Assembly (NCBI RefSeq): GCF_000473065.1
Contig: NZ_AXAZ01000004.1
Span: forward strand, 1 to 64,000
DNA from: Bradyrhizobium sp. WSM1743
GTDB lineage: Bacteria > Pseudomonadota > Alphaproteobacteria > Rhizobiales > Xanthobacteraceae
Length of the DNA: 64,000 nt
Direction: 5' to 3'
The notes under the pieces are model-generated. The model was not told the DNA's origin, did no database searches, and was given only the letters and a program-made list of their open reading frames with translations. Both the position numbers and the translations under genes were made by a program. Positions within the stretch are counted from its first letter, which is position 1, and each line of letters opens with the position of its first letter. Positions 1 to 8,280 of this stretch are shown here, in pieces.

Positions 1-1
1 A

Positions 2-133
2 GCAACGCACTTTCTCACGAAAAAGCTGCCAAAGGTGGCCGCCGAGATGGCGCTCAACGTGCTCGCCTACAACATGAAGCGCGTGATGATGATCGTTGGC
101 CTAGGCGGATTGCTGGAGGCGATGCAGGCGTGA
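2..133 (+). mobile_element. IS1182-like transposase, C-terminal fragment (cut by window edge)
   Basis: An open frame enters from the left edge and stops at a TGA at 131-133. It encodes about 43 residues ending in a segment with MALNVLAYNMKRVMMIVG. That tail is typical of DDE transposases of the IS1182/DDE_Tnp_1_6 type, where this helix follows the last catalytic acid. The 5' part lies outside the window, so completeness cannot be judged. The roughly 150 bases after the stop contain a TTCACACGGCCTGGACCC stretch that looks like IS end sequence, but no inverted-repeat partner is available. Family assignment is by motif recognition. Confidence 0.6.
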
Positions 134-430
134 GGGCGGCCTCTGCGCGACCAAATCAGCGCCTACACGAAGCTCCTGGTTGCCACTGAGATGACAAGAG
201 GTCGATTCCACCGAATGAGAAGCGCGGCGGCCACGAAATGCGCCGGAGCGCCCCAAGTCGCCGGATTTTCACACGGCCTGGACCCAGAGCAGACCATGCG
301 GACGCGGACGGGCCCGCCGAATGCCTTAATGGTGCAGTGCCGCGACGATCAATCTTGAGCTGCAGCTACCGATTGCAGTTAAATTCTGCCGATCTGTGAT
401 TTTCACCGATCAAGGAAACTGGGGATTGTC
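134..430. other. Non-coding stretch downstream of transposase
   Basis: No supported gene. The first half is probably the right end of the insertion sequence. The last 60 bases, AT-richer than their surroundings, should hold the promoter of the following cupin gene. I could not pick out convincing -35/-10 boxes. Confidence 0.4.
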
Positions 431-817
431 ATGAAAGCAATAACGGGACTGCTTTTTGCACTTCTTTTGTCCGCGCCCGCCAACGGGCAGGATTCTCCGT
501 TTCGCAAGGAGCTAAAGCGAGCGGATCTCTCAGGCACCAACATGGAGGTCATTACAAGCATCTCCGAGATTAAGCCGGGCGACACCTCGGCCCTTCACAT
601 CCATCATGGTGAGGAGTCGTTCTACGTCTTAGAGGGCGGCACAATCGAACTTCCCGATGGAAAACAAGTGCCGTTCCCGACCGGCATCGCTGCGATCAAC
701 GTCCGCGATGTGCCGCATGGCGCATTTAAGGTGGTCGGCGATAAAACAGTAAAGCTGCTCACGGTGCACATCGTGGACAAGGGCAAGCCGCTCTACGACA
801 AGCCTGCTGCGAAATAG
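431..817 (+). CDS. Exported cupin-domain protein
   Basis: A 128-residue protein with an N-terminal signal peptide (hydrophobic residues about 4-16, likely cleavage near ANGQ at 17-20). The mature part is a single small cupin beta-barrel. The metal-binding signature is visible as HIHHGEES at residues 56-63, followed by YVLEGG, with a second-motif histidine in VPHGAF near residue 95. Single-domain periplasmic cupins are common in Bradyrhizobium; their substrates are mostly unknown. It stands alone between a transposase remnant and a pseudogene, so context gives no function. A different secreted cupin lies at 15294-15701. The fold call is firm, the activity unknown. Confidence 0.8.
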   Translation: MKAITGLLFALLLSAPANGQDSPFRKELKRADLSGTNMEVITSISEIKPGDTSALHIHHGEESFYVLEGGTIELPDGKQVPFPTGIAAINVRDVPHGAFKVVGDKTVKLLTVHIVDKGKPLYDKPAAK

Positions 818-1092
818 AATGGCTGCAAGAGAGAGATCATCTCCGTTTGGCGGTCTGTCAACTATCCGAGACGAAAGTGATCGGGAGCAATCTCCGGTTC
901 TGGCCCATCTGCGAAGTTGCGCCGCGTCTGTCGGAGGTCCGCTCAACGCGGTGGAGCGGACCAGATTTGCTCAACCTGAGTTCTTCGCATTTTGACCCGG
1001 AGCGGCCCTGGCAAGTGCGTGCCTGTCACAGTAGCGGATTGCGACCGCGCCCGGTATAAAGCGGGCTCCCCAAAATTGGAGGAGCTTCTTGA
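818..1092. other. Intergenic region with decayed dispersed-repeat sequence
   Basis: No gene supported. It contains phrases (TTCTGGCCCATCTGCGAAGT near 900, ATTTTGACCCGGAGCGG near 990) resembling fragments seen at about 2037 and 16097, consistent with eroded copies of intergenic repeats. A possible ribosome-binding site (GGAGGAGC, about 1078) precedes the pseudogene start. Confidence 0.3.
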
Positions 1093-1334
1093 ATGACCGT
1101 TACGCACGGCTGGTTGACGGTTGCATGCTGCTTCATTGGCACAGCTGCATTGGCCGCAGAGCCCATGAGGACGTTTACGTTCGAGACACCGTCAAGGCAC
1201 TGCAGGAGGTCGATCCCACTTACGTGGTTCCGCTGCATTGTACGGGCGAACCTTTTTACGAAGCCGCCCGGGCTGCGATGCCGACAAAGCTCTTGCGCTC
1301 ATACACGGGAACGCGATTGGTTTTCGACGCGTGA
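1093..1334 (+). pseudogene. Remnant of exported MBL-fold metallo-hydrolase
   Basis: Two parts of one gene survive in different frames. From the ATG at 1093, behind a GGAGGAGC ribosome-binding site, reads a good signal peptide (MTVTHGWLTVACCFIGTAAL, cleavage after ALAA). From about 1170, in another frame, reads a C-terminal segment (VKALQEVDPTYVVPLHCTGE ... RSYTGTRLVFDA) that I recognise as the end of MBL-fold hydrolases of the 7,8-dihydropterin-methyl-beta-ribofuranosylaminobenzene phosphate synthase-like group. The roughly 200 residues that should lie between, including the HxHxDH zinc motif, are missing. The likeliest history is an internal deletion that joined the ends out of frame. Not expected to be functional. 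Confidence 0.6.
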
Positions 1335-1354
1335 GCATAGCCTAACAAGCGTGA

Positions 1355-1463
1355 ACGTCCGTTCGCGGCACCTTTGAGACATGCCGACGAACGCTGAAAT
1401 GGTCCGCTTATCGGGGTAGATCGGGAGTGATCGGCAGACGGTCAAAACGACCCTTTTGACCCA
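1355..1463 (+). repeat. 109-bp dispersed repeat, copy A
   Basis: From ACGTCCGTTCGCGGCACC to CCCTTTTGACCCA this matches 15041-15149 over the full 109 bases with no gaps and about six mismatches, in the same orientation. It follows the pseudogene directly. There is no coding content and no obvious terminal inverted repeat. It looks like a member of a dispersed intergenic repeat family. Confidence 0.75.
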
Positions 1464-1547
1464 CTTCAGACTAAAGCCTCGTCGCGATATGGTTCGAGAG
1501 AAAACGCCGAACGCCTCCGTTCGGCGGCCGCGGCATAGGAGGTTTGC

Positions 1548-2006
1548 GTGGAGACAAAGAGAGCCTACAAATCTTTTCGCTATAAGGCCAACACAGCCTG
1601 GAGTTCCGCGCGACGGGGTACGCTTTCTGCGTCGGGAAAGCCAAACATCGTGGTTGGCAGCCCACCTGAGTTTAAAGGCGAGCCGGATATCTGGGCGCCT
1701 GAAGAGCTACTCGTAGGCTCGGTCAATACATGCATGATGCTGACTTTTCTCACACTCGCCCAATCAAAAGGTCTGACGCCGATGCGATATGAAAGTGACG
1801 CCGAAGGCCTGCTCGAAAATACCGAAGGCAAGTACCGCATCACGGAAGTCATGGTTCGACCTCGCGTAACCCTCAAAGACAAAACCGAATTCGAGCGAGC
1901 CCGCGAAATCATGGAAAGTGTCGAAGCACAGTGCTTCATCTCGAATTCCATAAGATCTAGGGTCACCATCACTGCGGAATTTGCCGTTGCTCTCTCGCCA
2001 AAGTGA
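1548..2006 (+). CDS. OsmC family protein
   Basis: A 152-residue protein of the OsmC/Ohr fold, the peroxiredoxin-like family that reduces organic hydroperoxides in the cytoplasm. The two family cysteines are visible: Cys62 in VNTCMMLTF and Cys129 in EAQCFISNS. The conserved WAPEELLVGS segment lies just before the first cysteine. The start is GTG at 1548, set by an excellent TAGGAGG ribosome-binding site at 1536-1542. The sequence fits the broad OsmC group better than Ohr proper, so the physiological substrate is uncertain. No operon partner; it follows the 109-bp repeat. Confidence 0.85.
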   Translation: METKRAYKSFRYKANTAWSSARRGTLSASGKPNIVVGSPPEFKGEPDIWAPEELLVGSVNTCMMLTFLTLAQSKGLTPMRYESDAEGLLENTEGKYRITEVMVRPRVTLKDKTEFERAREIMESVEAQCFISNSIRSRVTITAEFAVALSPK

Positions 2007-2147
2007 AAACGAATTGCCTCGGTTGCACGAGTCCGGAATTGGCCCGAATGCGAAGTCTAAGCGGGCCGCCAAAAGTCTCCTTATCGGGGGTAACCCGAAA
2101 CGGCGATGCGCCCGCGAGCAATAGCCTCTGCGCTCGCGGCCGGTTGT

Positions 2148-2885
2148 TCAAGGACGTCCGACGAGCAATGGCAGCACGTCTGCACCGCCCGCCATGAGCG
2201 GATTCGACGGCTCGAAATGTTCCCGCAATTCTCGCTTTCGGACGAGTGAGCGCGCATCGAGAAACGCATCCTTCAGGCTGACGGCTTTCCGGAGCGCGAC
2301 GTTGAAAAAAGCGTCGCCAAAATAGGTCCACTTGGCCTTGTCCTGGCAGCCGAACGACGGATGCCTCTCATCGGCCGCGGTGATGACCAGCACATCGGGA
2401 GTCGCCAACCGCGGGATAAAAACCCCGGAATAACAAGCCGAGATGACCACCACCTTGTGTCGCACACCCGTCTTTGCGAGCATGTCGCGGAGACGAGATG
2501 GTGTAAGCGTTTCTGTGAGCCGCCCCGCCTTGATTGCAAGGCCATCAGGAGAGCCATGCGAGGTGAGAATCAAAAAGAGAACATCTTTCTCGGCATCCAA
2601 GCGGTTGGCTGTCGTCTGCAACGACTTGGCCAGAGCTTCGATCGTTGCACTTCCCCCTTTCTTGGAATTGTACTCCACGCTGATCGGTCCAGTCTCGAAA
2701 CGGCCGGCCACGACCTGAGCCGCGCCGGTCGCCTCGGATCTAAACACGCCTTGATCCCCGTACAGGCCAAAGGACACCACGCCAACCTTTCCAGCGTCCG
2801 CAACAGCATGTACCGGAGGCCAGATGGTCAGAAAAAAAGCGACGAGCGGCGCGCCGAGCCGCCTGATCGAGGACCTGGAGGTCAT
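2148..2885 (-). CDS. Peptidase C13 (legumain-like) family protein, membrane-anchored or secreted
   Basis: From the ATG at 2885 the product is 245 residues, with a hydrophobic segment (about residues 11-26) acting as signal or anchor. The remainder has the caspase/legumain-clan architecture: a hydrophobic strand ending in LTSHGSPDG (catalytic His about 110) and a second ending in VVISACYSG (catalytic Cys about 151), then ITAADERHPSFGC, typical of bacterial C13 proteins. The frame stays open to 3005, but those extra 40 codons run into a dispersed repeat, and an ACGAGGT ribosome-binding site sits just upstream of 2885, so I prefer the shorter start. No neighbour suggests a substrate. Fold and dyad are clear; function unknown. 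Confidence 0.75.
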   Translation of the reverse strand: MTSRSSIRRLGAPLVAFFLTIWPPVHAVADAGKVGVVSFGLYGDQGVFRSEATGAAQVVAGRFETGPISVEYNSKKGGSATIEALAKSLQTTANRLDAEKDVLFLILTSHGSPDGLAIKAGRLTETLTPSRLRDMLAKTGVRHKVVVISACYSGVFIPRLATPDVLVITAADERHPSFGCQDKAKWTYFGDAFFNVALRKAVSLKDAFLDARSLVRKRELREHFEPSNPLMAGGADVLPLLVGRP

Positions 2886-3002
2886 CGCGAACCTCGTTTC
2901 GAGATCGCCGCTACAGAACTGCGGCTCAACACAAAATAGCGGAAAGCCAGTGAATTTCCATCCATCCTTCGGAATGGCACGTGCAAGGGTCCCGATATAG
3001 CC

Positions 3003-3100
3003 CATCGGCGACCTTCAACGATGTTTGCTGGTTGTGCCGCTGTTGAAGGATGAGCGGACATCTAGAGCACCCAAGCTAAGCGTGTGATCTAGGGGTACAC
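3003..3100 (+). repeat. About 98-bp dispersed repeat, second family, copy 1
   Basis: CATCGGCGACCTTCAACGAT through GGGTACAC aligns, ungapped and at roughly 80% by eye, with 21299-21396 in the same orientation. The shared core includes GAGCGGAC(A/G)TCT and CCAA. It lies upstream of the C13 peptidase gene and probably supplies its spurious upstream start codon. Confidence 0.6.
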
Positions 3101-3217
3101 GCGCTGGTCCGTGTACCCAAGCTCGGCCGCGCGATGCCATGAAAGCTCAGTCCGCATTGCCCACATGGCGACCAAGTTGGTGCGGCAGTCGCGATGCGCC
3201 AAGAGCGGATGGGCGCA

Positions 3218-3904
3218 TCAGAGCTGTTTGGTGAAATGATAACGCCGAATACCACCGCCCAGAGATTTGTTGCTGGCTGCCACGGCCACCTCTTCGCCAA
3301 CCAATTGATATCCGGAAGCCCTGTAAAGTAATAGTGCGTCACGCTGCAGTTCGGATGTGCTGAGATCCATCCGAGGACGATTGCGTTTGCGGCACTCGTC
3401 TTCCGCAAAACTCAACATCTGTCGTGCGATGCCGCGGCGTCGAGCATCCGGATGGACGTACATGCGGCGCAATTCCATCGCCCCCGGCGATGAAGGTTCA
3501 AGTCCAAACATCCCAATGACTTTTTCGCCGTCGACCGCGACCCAAAAACCGCCTTGCCGACTTTGGTAGTACTGGCTGATCTGACCAATTTCCTCATTCA
3601 ATGACGTTGCAATGTAGGCTTCAAACGCTTCCACCATGTGAGCAGGCGCGAGTAGTCGATTGACCCTGATGAATAGGACGCGGACCTGCTCTGCGTCCTC
3701 TTCAGTGAATGGGCGAATGATGATCGAAGGCTCCAGCTGATTACCCCTCGTCGTATCCGCGGGCAGGATCGGACCGCCGCTCGACACCATCAATTCAGCC
3801 AACCCGCCGGCAATTCTGCAGCGTCGTTCAAACAAGGACGAACGACTGGTGAAGGCGGCGAGCTCCTTGCCGAGCCTGACATCCGTATCATTGGACGTTG
3901 GCAT
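3218..3904 (-). CDS. GNAT family N-acetyltransferase
   Basis: 228 residues. The GNAT domain begins near residue 60 (IIIRPFTEEDAEQVRVLF). The acetyl-CoA pyrophosphate-binding motif A is clear at 149-160 (YVHPDARRRGIA), followed by motif B with LYRASGYQLVGE. The first 55 residues have no recognised domain, and an internal Met at 39 is an alternative start, but AGGGG precedes the ATG at 3904 at good spacing. The acceptor substrate cannot be told from sequence. Isolated gene between repeat-bearing intergenic regions. Confidence 0.8.
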   Translation of the reverse strand: MPTSNDTDVRLGKELAAFTSRSSLFERRCRIAGGLAELMVSSGGPILPADTTRGNQLEPSIIIRPFTEEDAEQVRVLFIRVNRLLAPAHMVEAFEAYIATSLNEEIGQISQYYQSRQGGFWVAVDGEKVIGMFGLEPSSPGAMELRRMYVHPDARRRGIARQMLSFAEDECRKRNRPRMDLSTSELQRDALLLYRASGYQLVGEEVAVAASNKSLGGGIRRYHFTKQL

Positions 3905-4045
3905 AATACCCCTGTTTTGCCCGACGGGTCAAAGGCGATTTCGAAAAATAAGAAGTTACTTTGCGCCCAAGGAGTTAGCTACTGTGCATGGGGTTGTTTT
4001 TCAGTTTTTTAGTTGGTGCCTGTCATTGCACGGCGTTCACAAGCA

Positions 4046-4080
4046 AAAGGGCCGCCCCAAGGGCGGCCCTTTCGTCTTGA
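4046..4080 (-). terminator. Rho-independent terminator of the oxc-frc operon
   Basis: A perfect 12-bp stem (AAAGGGCCGCCC at 4046-4057, GGGCGGCCCTTT at 4061-4072) with a three-base loop lies 16 bases past the frc stop. Read on the minus strand it ends in a short T run; on the plus strand it ends TTTCGTCTT, so it could stop transcription from both sides. Confidence 0.85.
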
Positions 4081-4095
4081 TCGATGCGTGCCCGC

Positions 4096-5373
4096 TTACT
4101 CCGCGGCCTGCTTCTGCGGTGGATCGAGAGCGCCGGACTTGTGGATGTCGGCGACCTGGTGATCGCTGAAGCCGAGCACCGAGCGCAGGACCTCGTCGGT
4201 GTGCTCGCCGAGCAGCGGCGAGCGGGTCACTTCGGCCGGGCTATCCGACAGCTTGATCGGGTTGCCGACCGAGATGTACTTGCCGCGGGTGGGGTGGTCG
4301 ACCTCGACCACGGTGCCGGTCGCGCGCAGCGACTGGTCTTCCGCGATCTCCTTCATCGACAGGATCGGGCCGCAGGGGATGTCGTCCTTGTTGAGGATCT
4401 CCATCGCCTCGAACTTGGTCTTGGTCATCGTCCACTGCTCGATGCGGGCGAAGATCTCGTTGAGGCGCGGCAGGCGGGCCCCCGGTTTGGCGTAGTTCGG
4501 ATCGGTCTTCCACGAGGGCTCACCGATCACGTCGCAGATCTTCTCCCAGACCGGAGCCTGCGTGATGAAGTAGATGTAGGCGTTGGGATCGGTCTCCCAG
4601 CCCTTGCACTTCAGGATGCGGCCGGGCTGGCCGCCGCCGGAATCGTTGCCGGCACGCGGCACGGCATCGCCGAACGGCACGCCTTCGCCGAACTGGCTGT
4701 ATTCCTTCAGCGGGCCGTGGGCGAGGCGCTGCTGGTCGCGCAGCTTGACGCGGCAGAGGTTGAGCACGCCGTCCTGCATCGCCGCCGTGACGCGCTGGCC
4801 CTTGCCGGTGTGGGTGCGCTGATAGAGCGCGGTGACGATGCCGAGCGCCAGGTGCAGGCCGGTGCCGCTATCGCCGATCTGCGCGCCGGTGACGAGCGGC
4901 AGCCCGTCGCGGAAGCCGGTGGTGGAGGCGGCACCGCCGGTGCACTGCGCGACGTTCTCATAGACCTTGCAGTCTTCGTACGGCCCGGGGCCGAAGCCCT
5001 TGATCGAGGCGACGATCATCTTCGGGTTGATCTGTTGGATCTTCTCCCAGGGGAAGCCCATGCGGTCGAGCACGCCGGGGCCGAAGTTCTCGACCAGCAC
5101 GTCGCACTTCTTGATCAGCTCGGTGAGGACTTCCTTGCCCTTGGGGTTCTTGGTGTCGAGCGTGATCGAGCGCTTGTTGTGGTTGAGCATGGTGAAATAC
5201 AGGCTGTCCACGTTCGGGATGTCCTGCAGCTGGCCGCGGGTGATGTCACCCACGCCCGGGCGTTCCACCTTGATCACGTCGGCGCCGAACCAGGCCAGCA
5301 GCTGCGTGCAGGTCGGCCCTGACTGGACGTGGGTGAAGTCGAGAATGCGAACGCCCGTGAGCGCTTTGGTCAT
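4096..5373 (-). CDS. frc: Formyl-CoA:oxalate CoA-transferase
   Basis: 425 residues, the usual length for class III CoA-transferases. It moves CoA from formyl-CoA to oxalate, giving oxalyl-CoA for the decarboxylase encoded just upstream. Visible family features are the N-terminal [20 protein letters not shown], the catalytic aspartate in IGDSGTG (Asp168), matching Asp169 of the Oxalobacter enzyme, and the flexible glycine loop GGGQPG at 246-251 that closes over the active site. The loop and the next-door oxc distinguish it from carnitine or succinyl transferases of the same fold. The ATG follows a GGAG box. It is last in a gntR-oxc-frc operon, 63 bases after oxc, and is followed by a strong terminator. 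Confidence 0.95.
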   Translation of the reverse strand: MTKALTGVRILDFTHVQSGPTCTQLLAWFGADVIKVERPGVGDITRGQLQDIPNVDSLYFTMLNHNKRSITLDTKNPKGKEVLTELIKKCDVLVENFGPGVLDRMGFPWEKIQQINPKMIVASIKGFGPGPYEDCKVYENVAQCTGGAASTTGFRDGLPLVTGAQIGDSGTGLHLALGIVTALYQRTHTGKGQRVTAAMQDGVLNLCRVKLRDQQRLAHGPLKEYSQFGEGVPFGDAVPRAGNDSGGGQPGRILKCKGWETDPNAYIYFITQAPVWEKICDVIGEPSWKTDPNYAKPGARLPRLNEIFARIEQWTMTKTKFEAMEILNKDDIPCGPILSMKEIAEDQSLRATGTVVEVDHPTRGKYISVGNPIKLSDSPAEVTRSPLLGEHTDEVLRSVLGFSDHQVADIHKSGALDPPQKQAAE

Positions 5374-5436
5374 CGTGTTGCTCCGTACTCTGCCTGCCCC
5401 TGCTAACCACAGGGAATAAGGGTTGAAGGGGTGGAC

Positions 5437-7170
5437 TTACTTCTTCTTCTGCAGAACGCTCTGCGGATTGAGATTGCCGATGCGGCCGCTCTCCGAGCCC
5501 GCGGCCGGATCGATCACCGCGTTGATGAGCGTCGGCTTGCCGGACTTCATCGCCTCGTTGACGGCGCGCTTGAGCTCGTCGGGCGAAGTCGCGTTGACGC
5601 CGACGCCGCCGAAGGCTTCCATCATCTTGTCGTAACGCGCGCCCTTGACGAACACGGTGGTCGCCGGATCGGAGTTGGCGCCGTTGACGTCGGTGCCGCG
5701 ATAGATGCCGTCATTGTTGAAGATGACGACGCAGATCGGCAGGTTGTAGCGGCAGATGGTCTCGACCTCCATGCCGGAGAAGCCGAACGCCGAGTCGCCT
5801 TCCACCGCGAGCACGGGATGGCCGGTCTCGAGCGCGGCTGCGATCGCCTGGCCCATGCCGATGCCCATCACGCCCCAGGTGCCGACGTCGAGACGCTTGC
5901 GCGGGCGGTACATGTCGATCACGCCGCGGGCGAGGTCGAGCGTGTTGGCGCCTTCGTTGACGAGGATCGCCTCGGGGTGCTCCTTGATCACGTTCTTCAA
6001 GACGCCGAGCGCGCCATGATAGTCCATCGGCGATTTGTTGTTCATGAGCTTCGGCGCCATCTTGGCGACGTTCTCTTCGCGCTTGGTCGACACGGCCTTG
6101 GTCCATTCGGCGGGCGGGGCGGTCCAGCCGGAGCCCATCGCCTGGTTGAAGGCCGAGACGACCGAGCCGATGTCACCGACGACGGGCGCGACGATCTCGA
6201 CGTTGGAGTCCATCTCCTTGGGCTCGATGTCGACCTGGATGAACTTCTTCGGCGTTTCGCCCCAGCTCTTGCCCTTGCCGTGCGAGAGCAGCCAATTCAG
6301 CCGCGCGCCGATCAGCATGACGACGTCGGACTCCTTCAGCACGGTCGAGCGGGCCGCACCGGCGCACTGCGGGTGCGTGTCGGGGAGGAGACCCTTGGCC
6401 ATGCTCATCGGCAGGAACGGCACGCCGCTCTTCTCGACGAAGCTCTTGATCTCTTCATCCGCCTGCGCGTAAGCCGCGCCCTTGCCGAGGATGATGAGCG
6501 GACGCTTCGCGCTCTTGAGCACGTCGAGCGCGCGCTTCACCGAAGCGGGCGAGGGGATCTGCGCCGGCGCCGCGTCGATCACCTTGACCAGCGACTTCTG
6601 GCCAGCCTCGGCGTTCATGACCTGGCCGAACAGCTTTGCCGGCAGATCGAGATAGACGCCGCCCGGACGGCCCGAGACCGCGGCGCGGATGGCGCGGGCA
6701 AAGCCGATGCCGATGTCCTGGGCGTGCAGCACGCGATAGGCCGCCTTGCACAGCGGCTTTGCGATCGCGAGCTGGTCCATTTCCTCGTAGTCGCCCTGCT
6801 GCAGGTCGACGATCTCGCGCTCGGAGGAGCCCGAGACCAGGATCATCGGGTAGCAGTTGGTTGTGGCGTGGGCGAGCGCGGTGAGACCGTTGAGGAAGCC
6901 GGGCGCCGACACCGTGAGGCAGACGCCGGGCTTCTTGGTGAGGTAGCCGGCGATGCCTGCGGCGTAACCGGCGTTCTGCTCGTGGCGGAAGGAGATCACG
7001 CGAATGCCGGCGGCCTGCGCCATGCGGCCCAAATCCGTGATCGGGATGCCCGGCACATTATAGATGGTGTTGATGCCGTTCAGCTTGAGCGCGTCGATGA
7101 CGAGATGGAAGCCATCCGTCAGTTCCTGCTCGGTGCCCGGTGCTTCGGACTTGGTCGCGGTATTCAGCAT
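5437..7170 (-). CDS. oxc: Oxalyl-CoA decarboxylase (ThDP-dependent)
   Basis: 577 residues. Decarboxylates oxalyl-CoA to formyl-CoA and CO2 in the cytoplasm. It has the three-domain ThDP fold: an N-terminal pyrimidine-binding domain with the conserved Glu in [12 protein letters not shown] (Glu64), a central Rossmann-like domain, and a C-terminal pyrophosphate domain whose Mg/ThDP motif begins [17 protein letters not shown] and ends near VIFNNDGIY. Overall similarity to characterised Oxc enzymes and pairing with frc make the substrate assignment strong. The ATG has a GGGAG box. It lies 62 bases downstream of the GntR gene and is probably co-transcribed with it. Confidence 0.95.
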   Translation of the reverse strand: MLNTATKSEAPGTEQELTDGFHLVIDALKLNGINTIYNVPGIPITDLGRMAQAAGIRVISFRHEQNAGYAAGIAGYLTKKPGVCLTVSAPGFLNGLTALAHATTNCYPMILVSGSSEREIVDLQQGDYEEMDQLAIAKPLCKAAYRVLHAQDIGIGFARAIRAAVSGRPGGVYLDLPAKLFGQVMNAEAGQKSLVKVIDAAPAQIPSPASVKRALDVLKSAKRPLIILGKGAAYAQADEEIKSFVEKSGVPFLPMSMAKGLLPDTHPQCAGAARSTVLKESDVVMLIGARLNWLLSHGKGKSWGETPKKFIQVDIEPKEMDSNVEIVAPVVGDIGSVVSAFNQAMGSGWTAPPAEWTKAVSTKREENVAKMAPKLMNNKSPMDYHGALGVLKNVIKEHPEAILVNEGANTLDLARGVIDMYRPRKRLDVGTWGVMGIGMGQAIAAALETGHPVLAVEGDSAFGFSGMEVETICRYNLPICVVIFNNDGIYRGTDVNGANSDPATTVFVKGARYDKMMEAFGGVGVNATSPDELKRAVNEAMKSGKPTLINAVIDPAAGSESGRIGNLNPQSVLQKKK

Positions 7171-7232
7171 GGGCCTTGTCTCCCTGGTCTCTCATAGTGG
7201 GGCGAGTGTTTCGCCCTTCTGGTGAACGTTGC

Positions 7233-7964
7233 TTAGGTAAAGAGTTCCTGGCCGTGCGCTTCGACGTAAGCGGCAAGGCCGAGGGTGTGATCGCGGGCGC
7301 GTTTCTCGGCGAGCTCGGTGTCGCGCGCTTCCAGCGCCTCGATGATGCCGAGATGCTCGGGCAGCGAGGTCGCGGTGCGGTCCTTGCGTCCGATGGTCAG
7401 CTGGCGATAACCGCGCACGTGCAGCAGCAGGTCGTTGGTGAGATCGACCAGCACCGGTGATTCCGACAGCGAGATCAGCGCCTGGTGGAAGGCGATGTTG
7501 GCCTTGGAGTATTCCTCCACATGATCCTCGGGCAGGCGGTCCTTGCCGAAATCCTTGAAGAAGTCGCGCAGCGCCGTGATGTCCTTCTTGCGCGCGGTGG
7601 TGGTGATGAGGCGGGCGGCCATGCTCTCCAGCGCCGCCCAGGCGCGGATCATGTCGACGATCTCGCTTTTGGTCCTGCGCACCACCATGATGCCGCGGCG
7701 CGGCACCGTCTTCACGAAACCGTCCTGCTCGAGCATCGCAATGGCTTCGCGGATCGGCGTGCGGCTGACACCCAAGCGTTCGGACAGCGCGCGCTCGTCG
7801 AGCATCACCGGCTCGGGCGTCGAGTAGATGTCCATCTTGAGGATGGCTTCCTTCAAGGCGTCATACGCCTTGTTCTTGAAGCTGCTCTCCGGGGCAATAC
7901 GAACGATTGCGATGTCTGCCTCGGCCATGTTCGGCAACGCCTTGGTTGGTTTCCGTAGTGACAC
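7233..7964 (-). CDS. GntR-family (FCD-type) regulator of the oxalate genes
   Basis: 243 residues. An N-terminal winged helix-turn-helix (about 25-95, including LSERLGVSRTPIREAIAMLE) precedes an all-helical FCD ligand-binding domain. The start is GTG, chosen for the GGAGGAG box seven to twelve bases upstream. As first gene of gntR-oxc-frc and divergent from an acyl-CoA synthetase gene, it most likely controls both directions through the paired palindromes at 8022-8119. FadR-type family members respond to small carboxylates or acyl-CoAs; oxalate, oxalyl-CoA or formyl-CoA are guesses from context. Confidence 0.85.
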   Translation of the reverse strand: MSLRKPTKALPNMAEADIAIVRIAPESSFKNKAYDALKEAILKMDIYSTPEPVMLDERALSERLGVSRTPIREAIAMLEQDGFVKTVPRRGIMVVRRTKSEIVDMIRAWAALESMAARLITTTARKKDITALRDFFKDFGKDRLPEDHVEEYSKANIAFHQALISLSESPVLVDLTNDLLLHVRGYRQLTIGRKDRTATSLPEHLGIIEALEARDTELAEKRARDHTLGLAAYVEAHGQELFT

Positions 7965-8021
7965 GACGAATCTCCTCCAGGTGGGAGTCGTCTTTTACAG
8001 GATTATTAACGGGAAAGTTTT

Positions 8022-8119
8022 TGGCATACCACATGCCAGAATGTCAAGCTGGCTATTTTTTGCGGCGTTCTAGGGTATGCACCAGCTTGACAAGTTGGCT
8101 TCTGGCATACCAAATGCCA
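8022..8119. promoter_or_regulatory. Paired operators in the gntR/acyl-CoA synthetase divergent promoter
   Basis: Two 17-bp palindromes, TGGCATACCACATGCCA (8022-8038) and TGGCATACCAAATGCCA (8103-8119), differ at one base. Between them, TGTCAAGCTGG and CCAGCTTGACA form a further inverted pair, so each palindrome is flanked on its inner side by a TTGACA-like -35 element pointing outward over it. This is the arrangement expected for symmetric repression of divergent promoters by the dimeric GntR regulator. Binding itself is inferred. Confidence 0.75.
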
Positions 8120-8280
8120 TCGCCAGCCATTTTTGATCCAAGCCGGCGGAGTAGTCTTAGGTCTTATGCCACTCCGTTCCGCCGCATGGAACAGAGCGCG
8201 GCGAATGGCAAGCATCACGGGCAGCCGCTAATCACGCGCGCGCTTTGCAAAGAACGAACTGAGGTCAAGGGAGAAGCCAC

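Noticed and set aside
4084..5322. 412-residue open frame on the plus strand
   Set aside because: Antisense shadow of frc with no recognisable domain; frc has catalytic motifs and a terminator in the other direction.
5431..7197. 588-residue open frame on the plus strand
   Set aside because: Lies antisense to oxc over its full length; residue composition (His/Asp/Arg-rich, no motifs) is that of a mirror frame of a GC-rich gene.
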